34,801 nt of DNA from Clostridia bacterium (GCA_030530315.1 JAUMVG010000036.1:1-34801), one strand, 5' to 3'; positions 1 through 9,403 are shown, numbered from the stretch's first letter. The notes: generated by a model from the letters alone, not told the origin. Numbers and translations: made by a program.

Positions 1-2
1 CC

Positions 3-30
3 CAATTCTCCATTCTCAATTCTCAATTGG
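3..30. repeat. Heptamer array 1
   Basis: Four consecutive degenerate heptamers (AATTCTC, CATTCTC, AATTCTC, then AATT) lie at the window edge upstream of sbcD. They are in the C-rich orientation, which elsewhere in the window marks the right-hand end of a heptamer-bounded element, so a left-hand partner may lie before the window start. The period of 7 is seen directly; the pairing is inferred. Confidence 0.75.
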
Positions 31-97
31 GCGTCAGCCCGACAAATTCCAAGTTGTCATACACCATTACGAAATCAAAGTTACCGGAGGATGAGAC

Positions 98-1243
98 ATG
101 ATATTTCTGCACGCAGCGGATTTGCACATCGGACGGCGCCTGGGCGGCATCGGCCTGGCGGAGGACCAGCGGCACGCGCTGGAGCGGATCGTCGCCCTGG
201 CGGAGGACTGTGACGCGGTGCTGATCGCGGGCGACGTCTACAACCGGGCCCAGCCCTCGGGCGAGGCCGTGCGCATGGCCGGGGATTTCCTGGCGGCGCT
301 GGCGGAGAAGGGCCGGCCGGTGTTCGCCATCTCCGGCAACCACGACGGCGGCGAGCTGGTGGACTACTGCGGCGGGCTGCTGGAGCACAACGGCGTCCAC
401 GTGGCGGGCGTCTACGACGGCACGCTGAAACGGCACGTGCTCCGGGACGAATGGGGCGAGGTGCACGTGTACCTGCTGCCCTTCGTGAAGCCCATCCAGG
501 TCCGCGCCGCATTGCGCCGGCTGGGGGAGGACGCCGACGGCATACAGACCTACGAGGACGCCGTCCGCGCAGCGATCGCCCGCACGCCCCTGGATCCCGA
601 GGCCCGGAACGTGCTGGTGGCCCACCAGTTCGTGCTGGGCGCGGAGACCTCCGATTCCGAGGAGCGGGCCATCGGCGGGCTGGAGCAGGTGCCCGCGGAG
701 GTGTTTGCCGGCTTCGACTACGTGGCCCTGGGCCACTTGCACAGCCCGCAGAGATTCTGCGGCGGTCGGGTGTGCTACAGCGGCTCCCCGCTGAAATACG
801 CCCTGTCCGAGGAGCGGCAGCGCAAGGGCGCCCTGGTGGTGACGCTGGGCGAAAGGGGCAGCCTGAAGGTCGAGACCGAGCCCATCGCGCCGCTGCGGGA
901 CGTGCGCACGGTGACCGGGCCGCTGGCGGAGATCGCCGACCCCACCCTGTACAGCGACGATTTCGTCGGCGCGGTGGTGACGGACGAGCTGCTGCCGCCG
1001 GACCCACTGGGGGCCTTGCGCACCGTGTACCCCAATCTGATCCACATGGCCCTGCGCAACTCCCGCACCAACATCGAAATGGATGTCGGGGAGTTGGAGA
1101 TCGCGGAGAACAAGGGGCCGCTGGAGCACTTCGTGGACTTCTACACCCTGCAGAATAACCAGGTGCCGCCGGACGCGCGGCGGCTGGCGGTGATGCGGGA
1201 AATCATCGAACAGGTGGAGGAGGGCAGCCATGAGGCCGATTAA
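98..1243 (+). CDS. sbcD: Exonuclease SbcD (Mre11-like nuclease subunit)
   Basis: Nuclease subunit of the SbcCD (Mre11-Rad50) complex, which cleaves DNA hairpins, palindromes and protein-blocked ends with Mn-dependent phosphodiesterase chemistry. The 381-residue product carries the metallophosphoesterase motifs in order: D8 and H10 (DLH), D46 (GDVYN), N81-H82-D83 (GNHD), then VAHQF and GHLHSPQ further on. The length is normal for the family. The ATG at 98 has GGAGG 7 bases upstream. The end overlaps sbcC by 14 bases, so the two are translationally coupled. No convincing promoter is seen in the 97 bases upstream, which instead hold a heptamer array, so transcription may start before the window. 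An organism rich in inverted repeats, as this one is, has a clear use for a hairpin nuclease. Confidence 0.95.
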   Translation: MIFLHAADLHIGRRLGGIGLAEDQRHALERIVALAEDCDAVLIAGDVYNRAQPSGEAVRMAGDFLAALAEKGRPVFAISGNHDGGELVDYCGGLLEHNGVHVAGVYDGTLKRHVLRDEWGEVHVYLLPFVKPIQVRAALRRLGEDADGIQTYEDAVRAAIARTPLDPEARNVLVAHQFVLGAETSDSEERAIGGLEQVPAEVFAGFDYVALGHLHSPQRFCGGRVCYSGSPLKYALSEERQRKGALVVTLGERGSLKVETEPIAPLRDVRTVTGPLAEIADPTLYSDDFVGAVVTDELLPPDPLGALRTVYPNLIHMALRNSRTNIEMDVGELEIAENKGPLEHFVDFYTLQNNQVPPDARRLAVMREIIEQVEEGSHEAD

Positions 1244-3836
1244 GCTGACGATGCGGGCCTTCGGGCCCTATGCCGGGGAGGAGACGCTGGACTTCGCGCC
1301 GCTGGGCGGGCGGGGGCTGTTCCTGATCACCGGCGACACCGGCGCGGGCAAGACCACGCTGTTCGACGCCATGTGCTTTGCACTCTACGGCCAGGCCAGC
1401 GGCGGCAGCCGCCGGCGCAGCAGCAAGTCCTTCCGAAGCGACTTCGCCGCGCCCGAGGACAAGACCTGGGTGGAGTTCACCTTCGAGCACCGGGGCGGGC
1501 GCTACCGCATCCGAAGGAGCCCGGAGTACACCAAGCCCGGCCGCAAGAGCGCGGTGCAGGCGGAGGCGGAGATGGAGTGCTTGGACGACGGGCGCACCTG
1601 GAACAACATCCGCGAGGTGGAGCGGAAGGTCACGGAGCTGATTGGGCTGACGGAGAGCCAGTTCGGCCAGGTGGCGATGATCGCCCAGGGGGATTTTCTG
1701 AAGATCCTCCACGCCTCCAGCGAGGAGCGCCAGCGCATCTTCCGGCAGATCTTCGATACCCAGGTCTACAAGGACATCATGGAGGCGGTGAAGGAGCGCT
1801 GCAGCGCTGCCCGACAGGAGAGCGAGGCCGCCACGGCGGAGTATGCCCGGCTGACGGCGCAGGTCGAGGCCCCCGGGGAGGAGGACGCCCTGGCGGCGCT
1901 GACGGGCTCGCCCGCCCACGCCCGGCAGCTGACGGAATGGCTGGCCGCGCGGCTGGAGCGGGAGGAGGCGGCGCTGGCGTCCCTGAGAAAGGATCGGGAG
2001 CGCAGCGCCGACGCGCTGCGGGGCGTCTCCGTGCAGCTGGCGCTGGCTCAGGCTCAGAACCAGGGCGTCGCCCAGCTGGCGGACTGCCGGGCCCGATGGA
2101 CGGCGCTGGAGAAGCGTCGGGAAGAAATGGATGCCCTGGAGGCGCGGGTGGAGCAGGCTCGCAGGGCCGCAACCATCGCGCCGCTGAGGGAAGCTGCCCA
2201 AAAGGAGGCGGCGCGGCGGGACCGCACCGTCGCGGCGCTGGCCGACGCCGAGGCAGGTCTGGCCGCCGCAGCCGGAGACTTGGAGAGGGCGACCGCGGCC
2301 CGGGCGGCCGCGGAGGCGGCCCTCTCGGTGAAGCCAGGACTGGAGCAGCGCCTGGAGGCGCTGCGCAGGGCGCTGCCGCTGTTCGGGCAGCTGAGGGCGG
2401 CGCGGGAAGCCCTGGAGGCGGACGCCGCCGCGCTGGAGGCGGCGCAGAGGGCCCGGGACGAGGCCGCGGTCGCCCATGCCCGCGCCTTCGACAGCTACAT
2501 CCGGGACCAGGCGGGCATCCTCGCCGACCGGCTGGCTCCGGGCACGCCCTGCCCGGTGTGCGGCTCGCTGGAGCACCCGGCTCCCGCGGCGCACATGGAC
2601 GCCGCGCCGACGCTGGAGCAGGTGAAGCGCGCGGAGGCCGCCCGAGACCGGGCGGACAAGCAGGCGCTGCGGGCCGCCGAGGCGGTCAGCCGCAGCGGGC
2701 AGAAGACGGAATCGCTGCAAAAGCAGCTGGAGGCCGCGGCGGGCGCCGGCGACCCCGCCGGGGAAGCCGCCTGCGCGGCGGAGATCGCGGCGCTACAGGC
2801 GCGGTTGAACGGCCTCGCGCGGGACTTCTACGGGGCGGACAGGACCCTGCGCCGGGCGGAGCAGGCCCAGGCCGCGGCCCGCACCCTCCGGGAAAACTGC
2901 GCGACCCAGCTGGCCGATCAGCGGGAGCACGCGGCGCGGGCCGGAGAGGACTGGAAGAACGCCCTGTCGGACAACGGCTTTGAGGACGAGGCGGGCTTTG
3001 AGTCCGCGCGGCTGCCGGACAGCGCCCTTCGGGCAAAGGCCGCCGAGCTGGACCGCTACCGGGGCGACTGCCGCGCCGTCCGGGCGGAGCTGGACAGCCT
3101 GGCCGCCCAGTGGGCGGACAAAGAAGCGATCGACACCGCTGCGCTGAACGGCCAGCTGGAATCGCTGAAGGCCCGGGACGCCGGGCTCTCCCGGCAGGAG
3201 GGCGAGCTCAGCCGCCTCGCGGTGCGGAACCGGGAGGCGCTGGAGGGCCTGAAGCGCTGCGCCAGGCGGGTGGAGGCGGCCAACGAGGCCCATCAGGTGC
3301 TGGACGACCTGCGCCTGACGGTGATCGGCCGCGTGCCCGGCGCGCGGAAGATCCCCTTCGAAAATTACATCCTGCAATACTACTTCAAGCGGGTGATCGC
3401 CGAGGCCAATCGCCGCCTGGACCGCATGAGCGAGGGCCGGTACCGGCTGTGCTGGAAAGACGACGGCGAGGGCACGGGCATGGCCGGCCTCGGCCTGAAT
3501 GTGCTGGACAGCTATACCCGCCGCGTGCGGGACGTGCAGACCCTCTCCGGCGGCGAATCCTTCGTGGCATCGCTGGCGCTGGCGCTGGGCTTTGCCGACG
3601 TGGTGCAGGCCCGCAGCGGCGGCGTGCAGCTGGACACGATGTTCATCGACGAGGGCTTCGGCACGCTGGACGAGGAGACCCTGGAGCGGGCCCTGGCGGT
3701 GCTGGACGGCCTGGCCGAGGGCAGCCGCCTGGTGGGCGTCATCAGCCACGTGGAGCTGCTGAAGCAGCGCATTGACCGCCGGGTGGTGGTCACCCGCAGC
3801 GCCCGGGGCGACAGCCACGCGCGGCTGGAGGTCTGA
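1230..3836 (+). CDS. sbcC: Exonuclease SbcC (Rad50-like ATPase)
   Basis: SMC-like ATPase partner of SbcD. Seen in the 868 residues: an N-terminal P-loop GDTGAGKTT near residues 34-42, two long Ala/Glu/Arg-rich coiled-coil stretches, a zinc hook CPVC at 441-444 that would dimerise two coils through zinc, the ABC signature LSGGES near 772 and Walker B followed by DEGFGTLDEE near 805-815. The order and spacing are those of an intact SbcC, somewhat shorter than the E. coli protein because the coils are shorter. The start ATG lies inside the end of sbcD with GGAGG upstream. The coding region is very GC rich, which opens long false reading frames on the other strand. Confidence 0.95.
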   Translation: MRPIKLTMRAFGPYAGEETLDFAPLGGRGLFLITGDTGAGKTTLFDAMCFALYGQASGGSRRRSSKSFRSDFAAPEDKTWVEFTFEHRGGRYRIRRSPEYTKPGRKSAVQAEAEMECLDDGRTWNNIREVERKVTELIGLTESQFGQVAMIAQGDFLKILHASSEERQRIFRQIFDTQVYKDIMEAVKERCSAARQESEAATAEYARLTAQVEAPGEEDALAALTGSPAHARQLTEWLAARLEREEAALASLRKDRERSADALRGVSVQLALAQAQNQGVAQLADCRARWTALEKRREEMDALEARVEQARRAATIAPLREAAQKEAARRDRTVAALADAEAGLAAAAGDLERATAARAAAEAALSVKPGLEQRLEALRRALPLFGQLRAAREALEADAAALEAAQRARDEAAVAHARAFDSYIRDQAGILADRLAPGTPCPVCGSLEHPAPAAHMDAAPTLEQVKRAEAARDRADKQALRAAEAVSRSGQKTESLQKQLEAAAGAGDPAGEAACAAEIAALQARLNGLARDFYGADRTLRRAEQAQAAARTLRENCATQLADQREHAARAGEDWKNALSDNGFEDEAGFESARLPDSALRAKAAELDRYRGDCRAVRAELDSLAAQWADKEAIDTAALNGQLESLKARDAGLSRQEGELSRLAVRNREALEGLKRCARRVEAANEAHQVLDDLRLTVIGRVPGARKIPFENYILQYYFKRVIAEANRRLDRMSEGRYRLCWKDDGEGTGMAGLGLNVLDSYTRRVRDVQTLSGGESFVASLALALGFADVVQARSGGVQLDTMFIDEGFGTLDEETLERALAVLDGLAEGSRLVGVISHVELLKQRIDRRVVVTRSARGDSHARLEV

Positions 3837-3887
3837 CGCGGGCAAGCGCGGCCACGGTCTTGCGCGCGCGGGCATGGAGAAGGCCAA

Positions 3888-3933
3888 GACAAACCGCCTC
3901 GGAGCATTTCAGCATGCCCCGAGGCGGTTTGTC
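3888..3933. terminator. Long hairpin between convergent sbcC and glnN
   Basis: A perfect 15-bp inverted repeat (3888-3902 with 3919-3933) lies between the converging sbcC and glnN genes. It has no clean U-tract; GTTTGTC follows on both strands. A bidirectional terminator is the likely role given its place, but this is inferred. Confidence 0.55.
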
Positions 3934-3971
3934 GGAATTGTGTATAATCAGGAAAACGGAACGTTTTCCAG

Positions 3972-4000
3972 GTCGGCGGGTTCTGGAAGAACACGCCGAC
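3972..4000. terminator. Second hairpin between sbcC and glnN
   Basis: Inverted repeat with outer arms GTCGGCG/CGCCGAC and inner arms GTTCT/AGAAC, just past the glnN stop codon. On the + strand it is followed by AATCATTTTG, a weak U-rich tail. It probably helps to separate the two converging transcripts. Confidence 0.4.
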
Positions 4001-4042
4001 AATCATTTTGGGTCAGGCGAAGGGGAAGGACCCTTGGCGATC

Positions 4043-6130
4043 TCACTTCACGCTGAACAGTATGTCGGTGTAGCTGGGGTAGGGCCAGACGCCCTTGGGC
4101 GTCATGGCCTCGCAGGCGTCGCAGGCATCCCGCAGGGCCTGCATGGCCCGGACCACGTCGTCCTTGTAGCGCATGGCGCGCTCCAGGGTGTCCTCGGCGG
4201 CGTCCGCGTGATGGATGGCCTCGCCCAGGGTGCAGCAGATGGCGTAGATCTGGTCCGTCATGCAGGAAATCTCCCGGCAGCAGGACTTCTCGTAGCCGCA
4301 GGCCACGCCCGCGACGGCGGCCTTGGCCTCGGCGTTGCGGCACAGCTGGGCCGAGAAGGTGGACACGGCGGGCAGCACGTCCCGGCGGACCATGTCGATC
4401 ATGGTCTGGGCCTCGATGCGGATGACCTTGACGTAGCTCTCCAGCAGGATCTCATAGCGGGAGCGCAGCTCGGCGGCGCTGAACACGCCGTGGCGCTCGA
4501 ACAGAGCCACGTTCTTGGCGTCCAGCAGGTGGGCTAGGGCTTCGGGCGTGGTGCGCAGGTTCATCAGTCCCCGGCGCTCGGCCTCGGTCACCCAGCTCGC
4601 GTCGTAGCCGTTGCCGTTGAACAGGATGCGCTTGTGGGCCACGATGGTGTCGCGGATCAGGTCGTGCAACGTCTGCTGGAAGTCCTCCGCGCCTTCCAGG
4701 GCGTCGGCGAACTGGCGCAGGCTCTCCGCCACGGCGGTGTTCAGCACGATGTTTGGCTTGGCGATGGACTGGCTGGAGCCCGGGCTGCGGAACTCAAACT
4801 TGTTGCCGGTGAAGGCGAAGGGGGAGGTGCGGTTGCGGTCGGTGCTGTCCTTGGGGAAGCGCGGCAGCACGTGCACGCCGATCTTCATCTGCTCCTTGTC
4901 GCGCCCGCCGTAGGCGGCTTCGTGCTCGATGGCCTCCAGCACCTCGGTCAGCTCGTCGCCCAGGAACATGGAGATGATAGCCGGCGGGGCTTCGTTGCCG
5001 CCCAGGCGGTGGTCGTTGCCCGCGGTGGCCACGGAGATGCGCAGCAGGTCCTGATAGTCGTCCACGGCCTGGATGACCGCGCAGAGGAACAGCAGGAACT
5101 GGGCGTTTTCAAAGGGCGTGGTGCCCGGATCCAGCAGGTTGACGCCTGTGCTGGTGGCGATGGACCAGTTGTTGTGCTTGCCCGAGCCGTTGACGCCCTC
5201 GAAGGGCTTTTCGTGCAGCAGGCACACCATGCCGTGGCGGTGGGCCACCTTCTGCATCAGCTCCATGGTCAGCTGGTTGTGGTCCACGGAGATGTTGGCG
5301 GTGGTGAAGATGGGGGCCAGCTCGTGCTGGGCGGGGGCGGCCTCGTTGTGCTCGGTCTTGGCCAGAATGCCCAGCTGCCACAGCTCGTCGTTCAGCTCCT
5401 GCATGAAGGCCTGTACCCGGGGCTTGATGACGCCGTAGTAGTGGTCGTCCAGCTCCTGGCCCTTGGGGGGCTTCGCGCCCAGCAGCGTGCGGCCGCACAG
5501 CAGCAGGTCCTCCCGGGCGTTGACGACGCTCTGGTCGATCAGGAAATACTCCTGCTCGGAGCCCACGGTGGTGACGGGGGTGACGTTTTCGTGGCCGAAC
5601 AGCGTCAGCACCCGGCGGGCCTGGCGCTCGATGGCCTCCATGCTGCGCAGCAGCGGGGTCTTCATGTCCAGGGCCTCGCCGCCGTAGCTGCAAAAGGCCG
5701 TGGGGATGTAGAGCACGGTGTCCTTGATGAAGGCGAAGGAGGTGGGGTCCCAGGCGGTGTAGCCCCGGGCCTCGAAGGTGCTCCGCAGGCCGCCGGAGGG
5801 GAAGGAGGAGGCGTCGGACTCGCCCCGCACCAGCTCCTTGCCGGAGAACTCCATGATCACGCCGCCGTCGCCGCTGGGGGAGATGAAGCCGTCGTGCTTC
5901 TCGGCGGTGATGCCGGTCATCGGCTGGAACCAGTGGGTGAAGTGGGTCGCACCCTGCTCGATGGCCCAGTCCTTCATGGCGTTGGCCACGATGTTGGCCA
6001 CGGACAGGTCCAGGCGCTTGCCCTCGTTGATGCAGCGCAGCATCTCCCGGTAGGTGTCCTTCGGAAGGCGCTGGCGCATGGTGGAAAGGTTGAATACCTT
6101 GCTGGCAAAGCGGTTGGCGATGTCGTTCAC
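4043..6130 (-). CDS. glnN: Type III glutamine synthetase GlnN
   Basis: ATP-dependent ligation of ammonia to glutamate, as the large GSIII type found in Bacteroidota, cyanobacteria and many clostridia. The product of 695 residues has the length of this family, far longer than GSI (about 450). Visible motifs: [10 protein letters not shown] near residue 190 (metal-binding glutamates), [13 protein letters not shown] near 265 and [10 protein letters not shown] near 315, the ATP and glutamate site. The start is a GTG at 6130, chosen because GGAGG lies 7 bases upstream and the next ATG would cut the N-terminus. It is monocistronic, with its own promoter at 6206-6234, and convergent with sbcDC. A GGCGAATG/CATTCGCC inverted repeat lies in its leader near 6145-6180. 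Confidence 0.95.
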   Translation of the reverse strand: MNDIANRFASKVFNLSTMRQRLPKDTYREMLRCINEGKRLDLSVANIVANAMKDWAIEQGATHFTHWFQPMTGITAEKHDGFISPSGDGGVIMEFSGKELVRGESDASSFPSGGLRSTFEARGYTAWDPTSFAFIKDTVLYIPTAFCSYGGEALDMKTPLLRSMEAIERQARRVLTLFGHENVTPVTTVGSEQEYFLIDQSVVNAREDLLLCGRTLLGAKPPKGQELDDHYYGVIKPRVQAFMQELNDELWQLGILAKTEHNEAAPAQHELAPIFTTANISVDHNQLTMELMQKVAHRHGMVCLLHEKPFEGVNGSGKHNNWSIATSTGVNLLDPGTTPFENAQFLLFLCAVIQAVDDYQDLLRISVATAGNDHRLGGNEAPPAIISMFLGDELTEVLEAIEHEAAYGGRDKEQMKIGVHVLPRFPKDSTDRNRTSPFAFTGNKFEFRSPGSSQSIAKPNIVLNTAVAESLRQFADALEGAEDFQQTLHDLIRDTIVAHKRILFNGNGYDASWVTEAERRGLMNLRTTPEALAHLLDAKNVALFERHGVFSAAELRSRYEILLESYVKVIRIEAQTMIDMVRRDVLPAVSTFSAQLCRNAEAKAAVAGVACGYEKSCCREISCMTDQIYAICCTLGEAIHHADAAEDTLERAMRYKDDVVRAMQALRDACDACEAMTPKGVWPYPSYTDILFSVK

Positions 6131-6205
6131 GCTGATTCCTCCTCACCGGGCGAATGCCTGTCCAAAGGCGAACATTCGCCGGATATATATGCGCTGTTAT
6201 CGATC

Positions 6206-6234
6206 ATTTTATGCCAATTACGCCGCTTTTTCAA
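6206..6234 (-). promoter_or_regulatory. glnN promoter
   Basis: On the minus strand TTGAAA (6229-6234) and TAAAAT (6206-6211) are separated by 17 bases, about 75 bases before the glnN GTG. The -35 box falls inside the inverted repeat 6220-6241. Confidence 0.6.
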
Positions 6235-6241
6235 GCGGCGT
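6220..6241. terminator. Inverted repeat after the aromatic operon
   Basis: A perfect 9-bp inverted repeat, ACGCCGCTT/AAGCGGCGT with a 4-base loop, 20 bases after the aroQ stop. It is the only candidate end signal for the aromatic operon, but the downstream sequence TAATTGG is a poor U-tract and the element also overlaps the glnN -35 box. Confidence 0.4.
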
Positions 6242-6260
6242 AGGGGGAAAGTATGTAAAA

Positions 6261-6689
6261 TTATAATTTGCACAGGTATTCCATCGCCCGGGCATAGCCC
6301 TCGAAGCCCAGCCCGATGAAGTGGGCCTCGCAGGCCATGCCGGCATAGGAGAGCCGGCGGAATTCCTCCCGGGCGTTGACGTCGGAGAGGTGCACCTCCA
6401 CCGCGGGCAGCTGGACGGCCTTCAGCGCGTCCAGTATGGCCACCGAGGTGTGGGTGTAGGCGGCGGGGTTGATCACGATGCCCTCGGTGCCGTCGAAGTA
6501 GGACTGCTGGATGCGGTCGACGATGGCCCCCTCGTGGTTGGACTGGAACAGCTCCACCTCGCAGCCCAGCCGCTCCGCCTCCGCGCGGATGTAGCGGCAC
6601 AGGGCGTCGTAATCCCTGTCCCCGTAGATGTGCTTTTCCCGGATGCCCAGCAGGTTCAGGTTGGGCCCGTTAACGATCAACAGCTTCAT
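6261..6689 (-). CDS. aroQ: 3-dehydroquinate dehydratase, type II
   Basis: Converts 3-dehydroquinate to 3-dehydroshikimate, step 3 of the shikimate pathway, by the type II trans-dehydration mechanism. The 142-residue protein has the normal length and the family landmarks NGPNLNLLG (7-15), the flexible-loop Tyr22, NPAAYTHTS (75-82) and the catalytic His100 in VEVHLS. The ATG at 6689 overlaps the end of aroE-aroK by 20 bases and has GGAGG 7 bases upstream. It is the last gene of the aromatic operon. Confidence 0.95.
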   Translation of the reverse strand: MKLLIVNGPNLNLLGIREKHIYGDRDYDALCRYIRAEAERLGCEVELFQSNHEGAIVDRIQQSYFDGTEGIVINPAAYTHTSVAILDALKAVQLPAVEVHLSDVNAREEFRRLSYAGMACEAHFIGLGFEGYARAMEYLCKL

Positions 6690-7911
6690 GGTATGCCTCC
6701 TCTGTCCGCGCGACGGTTTCCTCCGGCGCGCCGTTGTTGTTCACGGCGGCGTCCGCGGCGGCGCGGTACTTCTCCTTCCGCGCCTGCCACATGGCCTCCA
6801 GGGCCTCCGGCGACTTCGACAGCGGCCGCCCGTCCATGCTCAGCGCGTCCAGGCGGCGCTCCAGCAGGATGAGCCTGCCGTTCTGCCGCATGGCCCGCAC
6901 GTTGTCCTCCCGCAGGATCGCCCCTCCGCCGGTGGCGACGACCCGGCCCTTCTCCCGGCAGACCTCGGCGACGACCTGTGCCTCCAGGGCCCGGAAGCCG
7001 GCTTCCCCGTCCCGGGCGAAGATCTCCGGAATGGACATGCCCGCGCGGCGGACGATCTCCTCGTCCAGGTCCACGAAGGTCCGGCCCATGCGATTCGCCA
7101 GCGCCTGTCCCACGCGGCTCTTGCCGCAGCCGGGCATGCCGATCAGGATCAAATTGAGGGCCTCGTCCCGCAGCCGCCGGTGGATGCGTTCGGTCTCAGA
7201 TTCCGGGATGGAGCGCCCCAGGAACAGCTCGGCGGCCTCCCTGGCCTGTCCCACCAGCATGTACAGCCCGCCGCAGCAGGGCAGGCCCCTGGCCTCGGCG
7301 TCCAGGACCAGGGCGGTCTTGTCCGGGTTGTAGATCACATCCAGCACGCCGGTCAGCGCCGGCAGGCGGGAGAGGTCCGCGGCGGAGGCGCCGTTCTTCG
7401 GGTACATGCCCACCGGCGTGGTGTTGATGAGCACCTGGGCGTCGGCGTGGTCCCGGTACAGGGCGTCGTAGTCCACGGGGCCGCTGCGGGAGACGACGAC
7501 GATCTCCCGGGCCCCGAGCCGGCGGCAGGCCGCCCGGGCAGTCAGCGAGGTGCCGCCGCTGCCCAGTATGACCGCCTTTTTCCCGGCGATTTCGACGCCA
7601 GCCCGCCGGGCCATGGCGATGAAGCCGCCGATGTCGGTGTTGTGACCGTAAAGGCTGCCGTCCGCCCGGACGACGAGGGTGTTGACGCAGCCCACCTCCC
7701 GGGCGGTGTCCGACAGGGCGTCGCAGAGGCTGTACGCCAGCTTCTTATAGGGAATGGTGACGTTCAGCCCCTTGAAGTCGCGCCGCGCCAGCAGCTCGGT
7801 GAACTCCCGCTCCGACTGCTCCACCAGCCGGTAGTCGTAGTCGCCCAGCTGGGCGTGGATGGCGGGGGAATAGCTGTGGCCCAGCTTCGCGCCGATCAGG
7901 CCGTAGTCCAT
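6670..7911 (-). CDS. Shikimate dehydrogenase-shikimate kinase fusion
   Basis: One 413-residue chain covers two steps. Residues 1 to about 245 are AroE (3-dehydroshikimate to shikimate, NADPH): GHSYSP (11-16) binds shikimate, NVTIPYK ends at catalytic Lys56, NTD has Asp93, and GSGGTS (117-122) is the nucleotide-binding loop. Residues about 250-413 are AroK/AroL (shikimate to shikimate 3-phosphate, ATP): P-loop GMPGCGKS (258-265), DLDEEI (281-286), GGG (328-330) and GRPL with Arg361/362. Each half keeps its catalytic residues and the frame between them is open, so this is a true fusion, not two overlapping genes. GGAGG lies 10 bases before the ATG. It sits after pheA across a 329-base gap filled with repeats and overlaps aroQ. 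Confidence 0.93.
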   Translation of the reverse strand: MDYGLIGAKLGHSYSPAIHAQLGDYDYRLVEQSEREFTELLARRDFKGLNVTIPYKKLAYSLCDALSDTAREVGCVNTLVVRADGSLYGHNTDIGGFIAMARRAGVEIAGKKAVILGSGGTSLTARAACRRLGAREIVVVSRSGPVDYDALYRDHADAQVLINTTPVGMYPKNGASAADLSRLPALTGVLDVIYNPDKTALVLDAEARGLPCCGGLYMLVGQAREAAELFLGRSIPESETERIHRRLRDEALNLILIGMPGCGKSRVGQALANRMGRTFVDLDEEIVRRAGMSIPEIFARDGEAGFRALEAQVVAEVCREKGRVVATGGGAILREDNVRAMRQNGRLILLERRLDALSMDGRPLSKSPEALEAMWQARKEKYRAAADAAVNNNGAPEETVARTEEAYHEAVDR

Positions 7912-7964
7912 AGTGTGCCGACCTCCCTCCGTAGGGCAAATTGAAAGCTATTGGGCTAAACACG

Positions 7965-8208
7965 AGAGTTAAGAGTTTGGAGTTAAGAGTTTAGAGTGTG
8001 TTTCTAAATGCTGGGAAATGCAGCCTAATACGCCGAAAATGCGCTTCAGGCATTTTAGAAACAGACTCTAGATCAAGAATGCCGAAGAACGAAGCTATGC
8101 TGCCCGCCAAGCAATTCAGGTATCTTCGCGGGAACAGTTGCCTTGTTAAGACATGATTTGTGCGCGGCTGATTGTATCTCAACTCTCAACTCTAAACTCT
8201 CCACTCTC
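7965..8208. repeat. Heptamer-bounded element in the pheA / aroE-aroK gap
   Basis: This occupies the 329-base gap 7912-8240, which holds no gene. The left array (7965-8001) reads on the minus strand as AACTCTT/AACTCCA-type heptamers; the right array (8174-8208) reads on the plus strand GTATCTC, AACTCTC, AACTCTA, AACTCTC, CACTCTC. The two are therefore in opposite orientation. The 170 bases between them include an imperfect inverted repeat, TTTCTAAATGC near 8002 against GCATTTTAGAAAC near 8051. A 63-codon open frame here has no ribosome binding site and looks spurious. Confidence 0.75.
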
Positions 8209-8240
8209 AGTGACTTAAAATTTGCTCCGCAAATCCCAGG

Positions 8241-9383
8241 TCACTGTTCGTCATAGCATCCCAGGAACGTGAACTTATCGCAGTGGGCCTCAAGCTCGCC
8301 CAGCAGCCGCACGGTATCCGGTTCGGAAGCTGAGGCGGCCATGTCGAAGAAGAAGCGGAACTCGAACTCCCGCCCCGGCAGCGGGCGGCTCTCCAGCTTC
8401 AGCAGGTTGATGCCCGCGATGGCCAGCCGGGACACCACGGCGTTCAGCGCGCCGGGCTCGTGGGCCAGGTTCAGCATCAGCGAAATCTTCCGGGCGTGGG
8501 GATAGATCTCCAGCTTCCGGGAGATGCAGATGAACCGGGTGTAGTTGTTGGGGCTGTTGCTGATGTCCTCCTTCACGATGTCCAGGCCGTACAGGTCGGC
8601 GCAGGCGCGGGAGGCGATGACCGCCAGGTCGTCCCGGTCGCTTTTGGCCACGTATTCGGCGGCGACGGCGGTGTTCTCCATCACCGTCGCCTTGATCTGG
8701 GGCTGGGACGCGAGGAAGTTGCCGCACTGGCGCAAGGCCTGCTCGTGGGAGACGACCTCCCGGATGGGAGTATTTGACGCGCCGTTCTTGCGCATCAGGC
8801 GGTGGTCGATGCGCAGCCGCTGGGCGCCCACGATGTAGAAGTGGTACTTCTCCATCAGGTCGTACACCTGGGTGACGGAACCCGCGGTGCTGTTTTCGAT
8901 GGGCAGTATGCCGTACTGGCACATGCCGCTCTCCACGGCGCGGAACACGCCGTCAAAGCTGTCGAAGTACAGGATGTCGGGGTAGGGGAACAGGCGCTCG
9001 CAGGCCTGCTGGGCATAGGCGCCCTCGGTGCCCTGGCAGGCCACCAGCGCGTGCTCGGGCAGGCGCTTCCCCTCGGTTTCAGACAGGGCCCGGGCGATCT
9101 TGTCCGTCAGCGGGCTCTTGCGTTCCCACAGCGCGGACTGGTAGCTGCGGCTCAGGTCGAAGATGTGGGAATAGAGGGCGTCGACATAGGGAGCCAGCTC
9201 CGACCCGGCCCTGGCGGTGAGCCGGTTGACGATCTCACGCTCCCGGGCGTGGTCGCGGATGGGGCGGCCCGTCTGCTGCTTGGCCTCGGCGACGGCGGCG
9301 GAGCAGGCCATGCGTTTGGCGAACAGCTCGGAGAGCTGGTCGTCGATGGCGTCGATGTTCTGGCGGATCTCATTCAGTTCCAT
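8241..9383 (-). CDS. pheA: Bifunctional chorismate mutase / prephenate dehydratase
   Basis: Makes prephenate from chorismate and then phenylpyruvate, the committed phenylalanine branch. Three domains are seen in 380 residues: an AroQ-type chorismate mutase helix bundle (1-85, with ELNEIRQNIDAIDDQL and later KQQTGRPIRDHAREREI), prephenate dehydratase (about 110-290, from GTEGAYAQQA through GILPIENSTAGSV to the catalytic NYTRF), and a C-terminal ACT domain (about 300-375) with the ESRP phenylalanine-binding motif, so feedback inhibition by Phe is expected. AAGGAG precedes the ATG. The gene starts 20 bases after aroC. Confidence 0.95.
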   Translation of the reverse strand: MELNEIRQNIDAIDDQLSELFAKRMACSAAVAEAKQQTGRPIRDHAREREIVNRLTARAGSELAPYVDALYSHIFDLSRSYQSALWERKSPLTDKIARALSETEGKRLPEHALVACQGTEGAYAQQACERLFPYPDILYFDSFDGVFRAVESGMCQYGILPIENSTAGSVTQVYDLMEKYHFYIVGAQRLRIDHRLMRKNGASNTPIREVVSHEQALRQCGNFLASQPQIKATVMENTAVAAEYVAKSDRDDLAVIASRACADLYGLDIVKEDISNSPNNYTRFICISRKLEIYPHARKISLMLNLAHEPGALNAVVSRLAIAGINLLKLESRPLPGREFEFRFFFDMAASASEPDTVRLLGELEAHCDKFTFLGCYDEQ

Positions 9384-9403
9384 GGTGACACTCCTTTTCG
9401 CGG

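Noticed and set aside
1203-2720. A 505-codon minus-strand frame opposite sbcC
   Set aside because: Arg/Leu/Gly-rich shadow of the SbcC coding region; no start signals and no recognisable domain.
3937-3947. TATAAT on the + strand after sbcC as a promoter
   Set aside because: No + strand gene follows before 18056 and no -35 box stands at the right distance.
7991-8182. A 63-codon minus-strand frame in the pheA / aroE-aroK gap
   Set aside because: No ribosome binding site; it starts and ends in repeat sequence and its translation resembles no protein.
7965-8208. CRISPR array
   Set aside because: The repeat unit is 7 bases and contiguous, without spacers of constant length, and no cas gene is present.
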